DNA of 64,000 bases from Streptomyces sp. NRRL F-5123. GTDB lineage: Bacteria > Actinomycetota > Actinomycetes > Streptomycetales > Streptomycetaceae. The stretch lies in the NCBI RefSeq assembly GCF_000721495.1, contig NZ_JOHY01000044.1, forward strand, positions 15,851 through 79,850, in the 5' to 3' direction. This document shows positions 44,027 to 51,701 of the stretch, piece after piece (positions within the stretch are counted from its first letter, which is position 1; every line of letters starts with the position of its first letter). Position numbers and translations under genes: made by a program. The notes under the pieces were generated by a model. That model saw only the letters and a list, made by a program, of their open reading frames with translations. It searched no databases and had not been told where the DNA came from.

Positions 44027-44096
44027 CTGTCCCCCGGCCTGGATGAGGGCGTGCGTCCCGCTCGTACACCAGGCGACCGGCGCAGAGGACCAGGGG

Positions 44097-46070
44097 CTAC
44101 TCGCCCCCGCCGTCGCCGGGGTTCATGAGCGCGCGGAAGGGCGCGCTCATCAGGGCCCCGCCGACGGAGAGGGACGAGGTGTCGGTCTCCTCCAGCACCA
44201 GTGCGACCGCGAGGTCCGTGGCGTCCACGCCGCCGCGCACCTCGCCCTTGCGCCGCCGTCGCGAGCCCGCGGCGCCGACAGCCTTGCCGTCGGTGAGGGT
44301 CACCCGGTCCTCGCCGCGCCGCAGTTCGAGCCCGCCGGAGCGGCCCGTGCGCGTGTAGGTGTACTCGCGGCCGCCGAGCCTGATCCGCAGCGCCCGCGAG
44401 GAGCGGCTGACGCCGAGGGAGTTGGCGCCGATCTCGGCGGTGACACCGCCCACCGTGAGGACGGCCTTCTTGCCGAGGTGCGGCTCGCCGCCCATGCCGG
44501 TGCCGGTGACGGACGCGGGCGGCAGGTGCTCGCCGACCAGGTCGGTGCGGAAGACGTCGCCGGACTTCCAACTGGCGGGCTTGGCGTAGGAGATCCGGAC
44601 CAGGCCGTAGGCGCCGATGGTGCCGCTCAGGCCGTGCTGGGTGTCGTCCTCGAAGGGTTCCAGTTCGAAGCCGAAATCGTTGTCGCTCATGCGCTTTCCG
44701 TGGTGGGGGCGGTCTTCTTGCGGGGCGGCGGGGGCGGGGGGTCTCTCGGTGATGTCGTCCCAGTGCTGCACGATCTTCGCGCCGCCGTAGATGATGCCGG
44801 TGCCGACGACGAGCCCGAAGGTGACCGGGTTGGGGGCGATCATGGCGGCGGTGAGCGAGGCGTTGAAGCCGACCTCGGCGACGTCCGCGACGTACCCGGC
44901 GCCGTTGCGCTTGAAGGCGTCGACCGGGTTGCCCTGCGAGATGACGTTGGCGGCGCTGAAGACCGTGCCGGCCGCGCTGCCCGCGATGCCGAGGCCGCGC
45001 AGGGCGCCCGAGGTCTTGCTCGCCACGCTCAGGCCCTCGAGCAGCGAGGCGCCGCGGGTGGCCGCGGGCACGGTGTCGCTCCCGAGGCGGGCGGCGGTGA
45101 AGGCGTTCTTGCCGACGGTGAGGAGGTTGGCGTTGCCGGCCCGCGCGACGGGGACGCCCGCGTGCGTCAGCCCGCCGTAGAGGCTGGCGAGTTCGTCGGA
45201 GCCGACGACGAAGTTGATGGCGCCGTTGATGGTGACCCCGCCGGCCAGCGGGCGGCTCATGAAGCTCAGGCCGCGGAAGGCGTTGTAGCCCGTCCCCGTC
45301 CAGTCGCCGATGAGGCCGCTGGTGCCGGGTATGCGCTGCAGGCCCGCGCTGATCTTGCCGGGCAGCCAGGAGCCGGGCGCGCTCAGCGAGCGCAGCTTGG
45401 GCGACCACGTCTCCATGGCGCGGCCCCACGTCTGGATCCGCGAGCTGGGGATGCGCTGGATGCCGCGGGCCGCCCAGTTCTTCCAGGTATTGCCCCAGCC
45501 CTGCTTGAACGAGTTGCCGAGCAGCACCTTCGTCATGGCGGTGCCCTGGACGACGACGTGCCCGGACGCGTCCGTCACCGACTTCCAGTCGCCGTAGGCC
45601 CCGAGCAGGTACTGCACCGCGGGCTCGAACGGCTGGAGCCCCGGAATGCTCGTGAGGGCCGTCGCCTTGAGCCGGTCGAGCCAGTCGTTGAGCGACTCGT
45701 CCGGCTTGCGCTGGAAGGTGGACGCCTTCGGGTCCTTGCTGTTCGCCACCGAGTTGGCCATGAGCAGGGCCTCGGGGCTCAGGGCGTCGCCCTTGTAATT
45801 CTTCAGCTCGTCCGGGGTGAACCCGGCCCACAGCAGGCCGCCCGACAGGTCCCCGTTGTCCATCCGTACGTGCGCGGCCCGTTTGCGCAGGTCGGGCGCG
45901 GTCTCGCTGACCCACGCGACCATCGGCCGCAGCCCGGCCAGCTTCGACGTCACCCCGAGCGTGGCCGCTCGCCGGAAGGCGGAGTCGGTGGCGTTCTTCA
46001 GACTCGTGGGGGCGGCTCCGTCGAGCAGGGTGGCGAGTTGCTCCAGGTCTTCCGGTTTCACACTGCGCAC
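44097..46070 (-). CDS. Large hydrophobic-core protein, possible type VII/LXG-like effector scaffold
   Basis: 657 aa; GTG 46070 is preceded by GGGGAAAC. N-terminal ~350 residues are helical ('LEQLATLLDGAAPTSL', 'LLWAGFTPDELKNYKGDAL'). The middle (~350-470) is Gly/Ala-rich and hydrophobic, ending 'FGLVVGTGIIYGGAKIVQHWDDI', a pattern typical of central domains in polymorphic/LXG-type secreted proteins. From ~460 a separate beta-rich domain begins at 'MSDNDFGFELEPFEDD' with a GGAAAG-like site before it, so this could be a fusion of two proteins or a re-initiation site. No toxin motif is visible. It is convergent with the secreted protein gene. Confidence 0.65.
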   Translation of the reverse strand: MRSVKPEDLEQLATLLDGAAPTSLKNATDSAFRRAATLGVTSKLAGLRPMVAWVSETAPDLRKRAAHVRMDNGDLSGGLLWAGFTPDELKNYKGDALSPEALLMANSVANSKDPKASTFQRKPDESLNDWLDRLKATALTSIPGLQPFEPAVQYLLGAYGDWKSVTDASGHVVVQGTAMTKVLLGNSFKQGWGNTWKNWAARGIQRIPSSRIQTWGRAMETWSPKLRSLSAPGSWLPGKISAGLQRIPGTSGLIGDWTGTGYNAFRGLSFMSRPLAGGVTINGAINFVVGSDELASLYGGLTHAGVPVARAGNANLLTVGKNAFTAARLGSDTVPAATRGASLLEGLSVASKTSGALRGLGIAGSAAGTVFSAANVISQGNPVDAFKRNGAGYVADVAEVGFNASLTAAMIAPNPVTFGLVVGTGIIYGGAKIVQHWDDITERPPAPAAPQEDRPHHGKRMSDNDFGFELEPFEDDTQHGLSGTIGAYGLVRISYAKPASWKSGDVFRTDLVGEHLPPASVTGTGMGGEPHLGKKAVLTVGGVTAEIGANSLGVSRSSRALRIRLGGREYTYTRTGRSGGLELRRGEDRVTLTDGKAVGAAGSRRRRKGEVRGGVDATDLAVALVLEETDTSSLSVGGALMSAPFRALMNPGDGGGE

Positions 46071-46217
46071 GTGACGTTTCCCCGTTTCCCCCGAGTCGGA
46101 CGCGGACGGCTGCGAACGGCTGTGCACACCGGCGCACGCGTGCGGCGCGCTTGGCGACTCCTTGATGGTAGCCAACGACACATTTGACGCTCAGGGGTGT
46201 TGCGGAGGTTCCTCGCT

Positions 46218-46622
46218 TCAGGGCAGGGCCAGCCCGGCGACCACGGACTTGCCCCGGTACGGGCGGGCCCGCACGCCCCACGCGGCGGCGAGCGCGTCCA
46301 CGAGCAGCAGCCCGCGCCCGGACTCCTGCCCCGCGTCGGGCGGTCGGCGCATGACGGGCCGCCCGTCACCCGGGTCGGACACGGCGAGCCAGTAGTGCCC
46401 GTCCGCGGGCCACACGACGAGCTCCACCCGGTCCTCGGCCGCCCCGGCCCCGTACCGTACGGCGTTGGTGACCAGCTCGCTGGTCAGGAGGGTGAGGTTG
46501 GCGCGCAGCGCGTCCGGCACGTCCTTCGGCAGCCAGTCGGCGAGCGCGTGCCGGGCGCGCCCGACGGACGCGGGGTGGGCGGGGAACCGCCAGAGGGCGG
46601 GCACGACGGGAATCTCGGGCAT
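46218..46622 (-). CDS. RsbW-like ATP-binding protein
   Basis: 134 aa from ATG 46622, with GGAG upstream. The compact HATPase domain has 'LTLLTSELVTNAVRYGAG', 'YWLAVSDPGDGRPV' and 'ESGRGLLLVDALAAAWGVRARP'. It belongs to the small Streptomyces group encoded next to XRE/DUF5753 genes; here that gene diverges at 46878, with the DUF397 gene downstream of it. Probable partner-switching regulator. The 255-bp promoter gap has a GTGG/CCAC inverted repeat but no clear operator. Confidence 0.9.
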   Translation of the reverse strand: MPEIPVVPALWRFPAHPASVGRARHALADWLPKDVPDALRANLTLLTSELVTNAVRYGAGAAEDRVELVVWPADGHYWLAVSDPGDGRPVMRRPPDAGQESGRGLLLVDALAAAWGVRARPYRGKSVVAGLALP

Positions 46623-46877
46623 GGCGGACTCCGTTGCGTGGGTGAGGGTTCGGTGGGTGCGGTGGGTTCGCCGGTGGCATGCCGCCCTGGTCGCGGGCAC
46701 ACCCGTCCCAGGGCGGACGGGCATGCTCGCGCGGTGCACTTCCGGCGTTGCTCTCCGTAGTGGCGCACGCACCACGATAGGACATCGGGAGTACATGTGC
46801 TACCGATTCGCTGACGGTCCGTTGGACCCGGGCTCGGCCCGCGCGGCACACTGAGCCGCGGACCAGGAAGGACGCAC

Positions 46878-47732
46878 ATGCCGCCGAGAAGCAACCCGAG
46901 CGCACGCCAACAGCGGCTTGGCGCGGAGCTGCGCAAACTCCGCGAGGACGCCGGGCTGTCCACCGAGCAGGCAGCCGCCCTGCTGGACACCAAGCGCACC
47001 GTGATCTCCAGCACCGAGGCCGGGCGCCACGGCGTCAGCCCGGAGCGCGTGCGGCGCATCGCGTACGTCTACGAGTGCACCGACCGGCCGCTCATCGACG
47101 CCCTCGTCGCGATGTGCGGCAGCGACCAGCCGCCGGGCTGGTGGGAGGACTTTCGCGACACGCTCCCGTCGACCTTCCTCGACGTCGCCGAACTGGAGTG
47201 GCACGCGGCGGCTCTGCGCGTCAGCACGATCACTCACATGCCCGGCCAGTTCCAGACCGAGGCCTACGCCCGCGCCCTCTTCCGCGCCGCGATCCCTCCC
47301 TTGCCGGAGGCCGAGTTCGAGGCCCGCGTCGCCCACCGCGTCCAACGCCACCAGGTCCTCGACCGCCCCGACGCCCCACCCTACGAACTCGTCATCCACG
47401 AGGGCGCGCTGCGCACCCAGGTCGGCGGCCCGGCGGCACTCCGCGCCCAGTTGGCGCACCTGACGGAAGCCGCCGCCCGCCCGAACGTCACGATCCAGGC
47501 GATCCCGTTCACGGCCGGGGCGTTCCCCGGCTCGGGCCAGTCGATCCTGTACGCGCACGGTGCGGTGCCGCGGCTGGACACGGTCCTCGCCGACCGCGTC
47601 ACGGCAGGCGAGTTTCTCCACGCCGACGCCCACGTGCGCACATTCGGCCTTCAACTCGACGAGATGCAGCGCATCGCGCTCCCACCGGAGAAGACCCTCG
47701 ACCTCATGCACACCATCGCATCCGACCTGTAG
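46878..47732 (+). CDS. XRE/DUF5753 regulator
   Basis: 284 aa from ATG 46878. HTH: 'LGAELRKLREDAGLSTEQAAALLDTKRTVISSTEAGRHGVS' in part. DUF5753: 'ALRVSTITHMPGQFQTEAYARALF' and 'VTIQAIPFTAGAFPGSGQSILYA'. It is the middle gene of an ATPase (divergent)-XRE-DUF397 set, the same design as 31538-33328 but with the DUF397 gene in the same operon. The DUF397 start follows the stop by 11 nt. It probably responds to an unknown signal and is antagonised by the DUF397 product. Confidence 0.92.
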   Translation: MPPRSNPSARQQRLGAELRKLREDAGLSTEQAAALLDTKRTVISSTEAGRHGVSPERVRRIAYVYECTDRPLIDALVAMCGSDQPPGWWEDFRDTLPSTFLDVAELEWHAAALRVSTITHMPGQFQTEAYARALFRAAIPPLPEAEFEARVAHRVQRHQVLDRPDAPPYELVIHEGALRTQVGGPAALRAQLAHLTEAAARPNVTIQAIPFTAGAFPGSGQSILYAHGAVPRLDTVLADRVTAGEFLHADAHVRTFGLQLDEMQRIALPPEKTLDLMHTIASDL

Positions 47733-47743
47733 GAGAGTTGACC

Positions 47744-47935
47744 GTGCCCGACATCACCTGGGAAGCCCCCTTCTGCCAGGACGCCAGCAACTGCTTCCGC
47801 ATAGGCACCGACGCGGACGGCAACGCCTACATCGCCGTCGCCGGAGCGGAAGACCACTACCTCACCGACACCCACGAAGCCCTCCGCGCCCTGATCGCGG
47901 AAATCAAGTCCGGCAAGGCGGACCACCTCCTGTGA
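47744..47935 (+). CDS. DUF397 protein, cotranscribed with XRE
   Basis: 63 aa from GTG 47744, with AGGAGA upstream. It is the shortened DUF397 type: 'WEAPFCQDASNCFRIGTDADGNAYIAVAG' retains the C..S.CF/V..A core, ending 'LRALIAEIKSGKADHLL'. It lies 11 nt after the XRE gene and is predicted to bind that protein. It shows the mixed Cys/Phe version of the motif, so the family call is a little less certain than for 33086. Confidence 0.85.
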   Translation: MPDITWEAPFCQDASNCFRIGTDADGNAYIAVAGAEDHYLTDTHEALRALIAEIKSGKADHLL

Positions 47936-48015
47936 TCCCCTCCTGAGGGGCGGACCGCACCCGGGTCTCCGCCGACCCGGCCGGGGCAACCCTCAGGTTG
48001 GCCTGGCGGGGCTCC

Positions 48016-48546
48016 CTAGGAGATCTTGTACGCGTCGTGCGGGGTCGCCCGCGACCAGACGGCCTCGAAGGCCTCCGCGCACAGGCGGGCGGCGGCCGGA
48101 TCCTCGGTCATCTCGCGTGGTGCCGAGCCGCCCTCGCCGGTGAAGTGGTTCCAGCGGACCGTCCGGCCGTCGAAGAGCCAGAAGTCATTCCCGGGGAGCG
48201 CGACGTCGCTGGCCCTGCGGCGAGGGAGCCACCGCACCTGCTCCCCGGCACCGACGTTGACGACGGTGAGAGCGTGCTCGTACCGGATGTACGCGCTCAC
48301 CGGCTCCGACACGATCCGCGCCCGGCGCACGACGACCCCACGGGCGACCGTCCGCCGGATCAGTTCCACCCACTCACGCCAGTAGTCCGACCCCGGGTCC
48401 ACGTTGAGCTCTCCGGTGGCTTGCCAGCGCGCAAAGCTCTCCACGTCGGAGCTGACGCCGTACGCGTCGCGCATCTCCAGATGCACGGCGGAGTGCCGGG
48501 CCTCGTCGATGACTTGCTCGAAGCTGGGCATGTCGTTCGATGACAT
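48016..48546 (-). CDS. DUF6879 protein, copy 1
   Basis: 176 aa from ATG 48546. 'FEQVIDEARHSAVHLEMRDAYGV', 'GVVVRRARIVSEPVSAYIRYEHALTV', 'EQVRWLPRRRASDVALPGNDFWLFDG' and 'WNHFTGEG' are the DUF6879 blocks. These proteins occur next to XRE/DUF5753 genes in Streptomyces and probably play the DUF397 role. The paralogue at 49527 is about 60 percent identical over these blocks. It is the last gene of the 50292-48016 set and follows the XRE gene by 110 nt. Confidence 0.88.
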   Translation of the reverse strand: MSSNDMPSFEQVIDEARHSAVHLEMRDAYGVSSDVESFARWQATGELNVDPGSDYWREWVELIRRTVARGVVVRRARIVSEPVSAYIRYEHALTVVNVGAGEQVRWLPRRRASDVALPGNDFWLFDGRTVRWNHFTGEGGSAPREMTEDPAAARLCAEAFEAVWSRATPHDAYKIS

Positions 48547-48656
48547 CTGGACCTCCCTACGTCGTATTGCTCACGGACCGGCGCCCCTGTTGCCCTCTCC
48601 CGGCGAAAGAGGCCCGGCCACGCTGGGAACGGGCGGCCGCGCTCCCAGCACCTCCC

Positions 48657-49508
48657 TCACCTCAGGGCGTCGATGGCGCGGACGATGAGGGCCCGCGCCT
48701 CAGCCCCGTACACGGCCATGGAGCGAAGTTGCTCGAACGCGCTGAGGTACAGGCCGATTTCGGTGGGCTGCGTGATGTTGACCTGAGCAGAAAGCAGCTC
48801 GACCGCGACGAGGGACTCGTCGAACATCGAGAAGGTCTCGGCCGCCCAGAGGGGACGCCCGCGTGTGCTCATCGGGATGATGCCGAGGGAGACCGCGGGC
48901 AATGCGCCCGCCGTCAGGAGAAAACCGAGTTGGGCGGCCATGGCGTCCGCGTCGCCGAGCTGATAGCGCAACGCCGCTTCTTCGACGACCAGGACGAAGC
49001 GGCGTCCGGCCTCGTGAATGATCCGGGAGCGGTCGACGCGCGCCGCTGCAGCTTCCTCGGCGTCGTCCGGGACACCGAGGAAGCGCGCGTTCGTACTCAG
49101 CAGCGCGCGGGCGTATCCCTCGGTCTGGAGCAGGCCGGGGACCAGGGTGCTGGTGTAGACCCGAAAGGTCTCGGTGGAACGGTAGAGGGCGAGGTAACTG
49201 TTTTGGAGCTGCCGCAATCCCTCCCGGGCCTTCCGCCGCCATTCGGTGTACAGCGACTCGGCGTGGAGTGAGGCCGCGATGAGGTCTGCGGCTTGGTCCC
49301 CGGCGTCGGTGGCCCTGCACCACAGCCGAATGTCCGTGGGGGATGCGGGTGTACGGGCGTTCTCGATCCTGCTCGTCTTGGAGTGGTGCCACTGGCACCG
49401 GGAGGCCAGCTCCGAAACGGTCAGTCCAGCGGCACGCCGCAGGCCTCGCAGGCGTCGCGCGACGTCTTCGCGGGCGTCCTGGGCGGCCGAGGACGGAGAG
49501 ACAGGCAT
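48657..49508 (-). CDS. XRE/DUF5753 regulator between two DUF6879 genes
   Basis: 283 aa from ATG 49508. HTH: 'LRGLRRAAGLTVSELASRCQWHHSKTSRIEN'-type. DUF5753: 'FRVYTSTLVPGLLQTEGYARALL' and 'VSLGIIPMSTRGRPLWAAETFSMFDE'. The helix-turn-helix recognition stretch HHSKTSRIENART is unusual in its two His. It starts 18 nt after the first DUF6879 stop and precedes the second DUF6879 gene, so one regulator has two paralogous partners. Confidence 0.92.
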   Translation of the reverse strand: MPVSPSSAAQDAREDVARRLRGLRRAAGLTVSELASRCQWHHSKTSRIENARTPASPTDIRLWCRATDAGDQAADLIAASLHAESLYTEWRRKAREGLRQLQNSYLALYRSTETFRVYTSTLVPGLLQTEGYARALLSTNARFLGVPDDAEEAAAARVDRSRIIHEAGRRFVLVVEEAALRYQLGDADAMAAQLGFLLTAGALPAVSLGIIPMSTRGRPLWAAETFSMFDESLVAVELLSAQVNITQPTEIGLYLSAFEQLRSMAVYGAEARALIVRAIDALR

Positions 49509-49526
49509 GGCCTTCCGGTGGTCTGG

Positions 49527-50057
49527 TCAGCGGATCGCGTACTGGTCGTGGGGGATGCCGCGATTCCACACGGCATCGAAGGCGTCAACGCACTGCTTCA
49601 CGACGGCCGGGTCGGTGGTCAACTCCATGGCGGGATCCGCCCAATCGCCGACGCCGGTGAAGTGGTTGAAGAGCACGGCCTCACCGTCGAAGAGCCAGAG
49701 GTCGCAGCCCGGCACCAGCAGATCCGCGGCCTGCCGGCGCGGCAGCCACCGTACCTCTTCGCCCGCGAGGACATTGACGGCGGTCCCGGCGTGCTCGTAC
49801 CGGATGTACGAGGTGACCGGCTCCGACACGATCCGCGCCCGGCGCACGACGACACCGCGGGCGCGCACTCCGGCGATGAGGTCCACCCAGGGGGCCCAGT
49901 ACGCCGATGCCCGGTCCGCATCGCGCTCACCGGTGCGCAGCCAGTGGGCGTAGTCGGCTGCCTCGTCGCCGACGGCGTACTGGTCGCGCATCTCCAGGTG
50001 GAAAGCTGAGGTGCGTGCGGAGGTGAGCAGGGACTTAAAGTCCACGCTCGGCGGCAT
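49527..50057 (-). CDS. DUF6879 protein, copy 2
   Basis: 176 aa from ATG 50057, the same length as the copy at 48016. The shared blocks are 'AFHLEMRDQYAVGDE', 'GVVVRRARIVSEPVTSYIRYEHAGTAVNV', 'EEVRWLPRRQAADLLVPGCDLWLFDG' and 'FNHFTGVGD'. It overlaps the preceding 85-aa gene by 23 nt, so the two are translationally coupled. Function unknown; presumed partner of the XRE regulator just downstream. Confidence 0.88.
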   Translation of the reverse strand: MPPSVDFKSLLTSARTSAFHLEMRDQYAVGDEAADYAHWLRTGERDADRASAYWAPWVDLIAGVRARGVVVRRARIVSEPVTSYIRYEHAGTAVNVLAGEEVRWLPRRQAADLLVPGCDLWLFDGEAVLFNHFTGVGDWADPAMELTTDPAVVKQCVDAFDAVWNRGIPHDQYAIR

Positions 50058-50292
50058 CGCAAGCCTCCCTCAGCAGCGGGATCAGGTGGGCCGGGATACG
50101 GATGACCGTCTCACCGGCCGGAATGCCCAGAGCGTGGCCGGGCGCGGGGTTGTCCGCGCACTCGCGGCGCGTTTCTTCGTCGGCGATGTAGCTCTGGAAA
50201 AGGATGTCGCGGGTAACGGTGTGTACCCAGGCGGTGGGCGATCCGCTGTGCCCGGTCTCGGGGTCGACTCCGATGAACTGTAAGGCGGCCAC
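50035..50292 (-). CDS. Small protein heading the DUF6879/XRE operon
   Basis: 85 aa; GTG 50292 is chosen because AAGGA lies about 8 nt upstream. Sequence features are 'LQFIGVDPETGHSGSPTAWVHTVTRDILFQSY', 'EETRRECADNPAPGHALGIPAGETVIRIPAHLIPLLREACDAA'. I recall similar short proteins next to XRE genes in Streptomyces but cannot name a family. No TM segment. The gene overlaps the DUF6879 gene by 23 nt and is the first of four. Its promoter region has TGCACAT repeats. Confidence 0.7.
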   Translation of the reverse strand: MAALQFIGVDPETGHSGSPTAWVHTVTRDILFQSYIADEETRRECADNPAPGHALGIPAGETVIRIPAHLIPLLREACDAAERGL

Positions 50293-50397
50293 GGCCAAGT
50301 CCTTCCTCAGGGTGGTGCACGGTTGTGCGTAACCATGGCCGCGCAAGGCCCTTTTGAGCAAGACGATATTCGGCCTTGCACCCTAACGAGTTGTCTG

Positions 50398-50416
50398 TGT
50401 GCACATTGCTGCACAT
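50398..50416. promoter_or_regulatory. TGCACAT direct repeat, operator candidate
   Basis: TGTGCACA (50398-50405) is palindromic, and TGCACAT occurs at 50400-50406 and 50410-50416, 10 bp apart. It lies about 110 bp upstream of the operon at 50292. A TTGCA and a CTGCAAG flank it. The core TGCAC is shared with the sites of the 31.5-33.3 kb module. The rest of the 50293-50626 gap shows no gene. Confidence 0.45.
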
Positions 50417-50626
50417 CGCTCCCCTGCAAGTACGCGCCGCTCGTAGCGTCGAAGTGCTCGCCCCTCGCGCAACAGCTGGCGGGGTCGGCGGCAGAAGGCC
50501 CCGCGGCGACAACGCCCGGGGCGCCCACGCCGGAAGGGGCGCGATGGTGAGGACCCCACCCTCTTGTGAGGGCGCGAGCCCGACGTGTGTCCGCGGGTGG
50601 TCGCGGCGCGCCCCGGAGGCCGGGGC

Positions 50627-50794
50627 GTGACGCGGTACTGCGCCCGGCACCGGGGGTGGGTCATGGGTACGGACGCCGTGGTCATCTCCCGGCCGGAGGA
50701 CGGAGGCGGGTGCGCCGTCTGTGCGTGCAACCCGTGCGTGCGGCGTGAGGGCATCGTGCCGCCCCGCCCCCAACGCAGCGGGGCCCCGGCGTGA
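50627..50794 (+). CDS. Small cysteine-rich protein, 55 aa
   Basis: GTG 50627 with GGAGG 7 nt upstream. The peptide has four close cysteines: 'TRYCARHRGW' and 'GGCAVCACNPC' with an HR next to the first. This suggests one zinc site. No signal peptide. Its stop overlaps the next start in GTGA, so the two are coupled. It is short and probably binds nucleic acid or a partner. I do not recognise a family. Confidence 0.55.
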   Translation: MTRYCARHRGWVMGTDAVVISRPEDGGGCAVCACNPCVRREGIVPPRPQRSGAPA

Positions 50795-50946
50795 GGGCCG
50801 CTCGGACGTGCGGGTGGTGCGGGCGGGACACCGCGGACTACCTCGTGCACGACATCGACGCGGACCACGGGCCCGCCGAGGTCGTGTGGTGCCGGGACTG
50901 GCGGGACTGCCGGGCCGCCCGCACCGACGCCGCCCGGGAATCCTGA
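50791..50946 (+). CDS. Small zinc-ribbon-like protein, 51 aa
   Basis: GTG 50791 overlaps the previous stop (GTGA). 'ARTCGWCGRDTADYLVHDIDADHGPAEVVWCRDWRDC' has CxxC near the start and two further Cys, the spacing of a zinc ribbon; an acidic stretch lies between. It is too short for an enzyme. With the preceding gene it forms a two-gene small-protein unit; function unknown. Confidence 0.55.
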   Translation: MRAARTCGWCGRDTADYLVHDIDADHGPAEVVWCRDWRDCRAARTDAARES

Positions 50947-51028
50947 ACCCCTCCCCGGGCCGGGCTTGGCGGCAGACCCGGGGAGGTCACGGCACCACCA
51001 CCTCGACCGGCGAGGGGAGGTGACTCCC

Positions 51029-51133
51029 ATGAGCGTACCGGCGGCAGATGCGGCCGACCCCGGCGACGACGACCCGACCCCGCCCGCCGACGAACCCGAC
51101 TGCGGCGGCGGCGACGGCTGCGGCAGGCGGTAG
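51029..51133 (+). CDS. Tiny acidic protein, 34 aa, Cys-Gly-rich tail
   Basis: ATG 51029 has a near-ideal GGGAGGTGA 5 nt upstream. The product begins MSVPAADAADPGDDDPTP, is rich in Asp and Pro, and ends CGGGDGCGRR. Two Cys are separated by five Gly/Asp residues. This is the size and leader-core style of a RiPP precursor, but no modification enzyme lies nearby, so it may just be a small structural protein. The ribosome-binding site is the main support. Confidence 0.45.
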   Translation: MSVPAADAADPGDDDPTPPADEPDCGGGDGCGRR

Positions 51134-51195
51134 CGCATCACCCGAACGGGGCCGGCCACCGACCGGTTGTCGGCCCCTCCTGGTAGAGGACGGAC

Positions 51196-51561
51196 ATGAC
51201 GCCGCACTGGCACGCGTACACCTACACCGGCCCCTCCCGCCCGCGGGACTCCGACGCCCGCAACCCCGCGGCCGCGGCCCCGCCCCTGGTCATCGCCGAA
51301 TGGCCCGGCAAGCCGCTCAGCATGCTCGCCGGCACCTTCACCACCGCCGAGGCCGCCCTCGACTGGCTCGCCCAGCAGCTCGCCGAGACCCCGCCGCTGC
51401 CCACCGCCCTCCCGGCCGCGGCGATCCTGGCCCACGCCCGCGCCCGCCTGGCCGCCCACCCGGCGGACGAGGTGACGCGCTACTACACCGCCGGCTCGTA
51501 CGTCGCCCGCGACCTCGTACGCTGCACGGGTCGGTGCCCGGCGCCGCCCGCCGGTGACTGA
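51196..51561 (+). CDS. Hypothetical protein, 121 aa
   Basis: ATG 51196 with GAGGA upstream. N-terminus 'MTPHWHAYTYTGPSRPRDSD', then 'IAEWPGKPLSMLAGTFTTAEAALDWLAQQL' and a helical tail ending 'TGRCPAPPAGD'. No TM segment or signal. It resembles small Streptomyces proteins often found in accessory, plasmid-like regions; I do not recognise a function. It ends just before a frameshifted remnant. Confidence 0.6.
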   Translation: MTPHWHAYTYTGPSRPRDSDARNPAAAAPPLVIAEWPGKPLSMLAGTFTTAEAALDWLAQQLAETPPLPTALPAAAILAHARARLAAHPADEVTRYYTAGSYVARDLVRCTGRCPAPPAGD

Positions 51562-51672
51562 CCGGCCGCTTCGGCTACCGCTACTCCTGGCCGTCACTGG
51601 TACACCCACGCGGGCGACCGTGACTTCCTGGCCGCCTGGCTCGGCCACCCGGACTTCCGGTTGGTCGAGTAG
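51562..51672 (+). pseudogene. Short frameshifted remnant ('WYTHAGDRDFLAAWLGHPDF')
   Basis: Frame A gives 'RFGYRYSWPS' and the adjacent frame gives 'HWYTHAGDRDFLAAWLGHPDF' before stop 51670-51672; a 1-bp deletion would join them. The composition looks coding, but there is no start and the piece is too small to assign. Low confidence. Confidence 0.25.
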
Positions 51673-51701
51673 CGGCGTGGACGGTGGCGGTCGGGCCCGC
51701 C

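Noticed and set aside
44097..46070. Toxin domain at the C-terminus of the 657-aa protein
   Set aside because: No catalytic motif of known polymorphic toxins is visible; the end is basic-linker and beta-type sequence.
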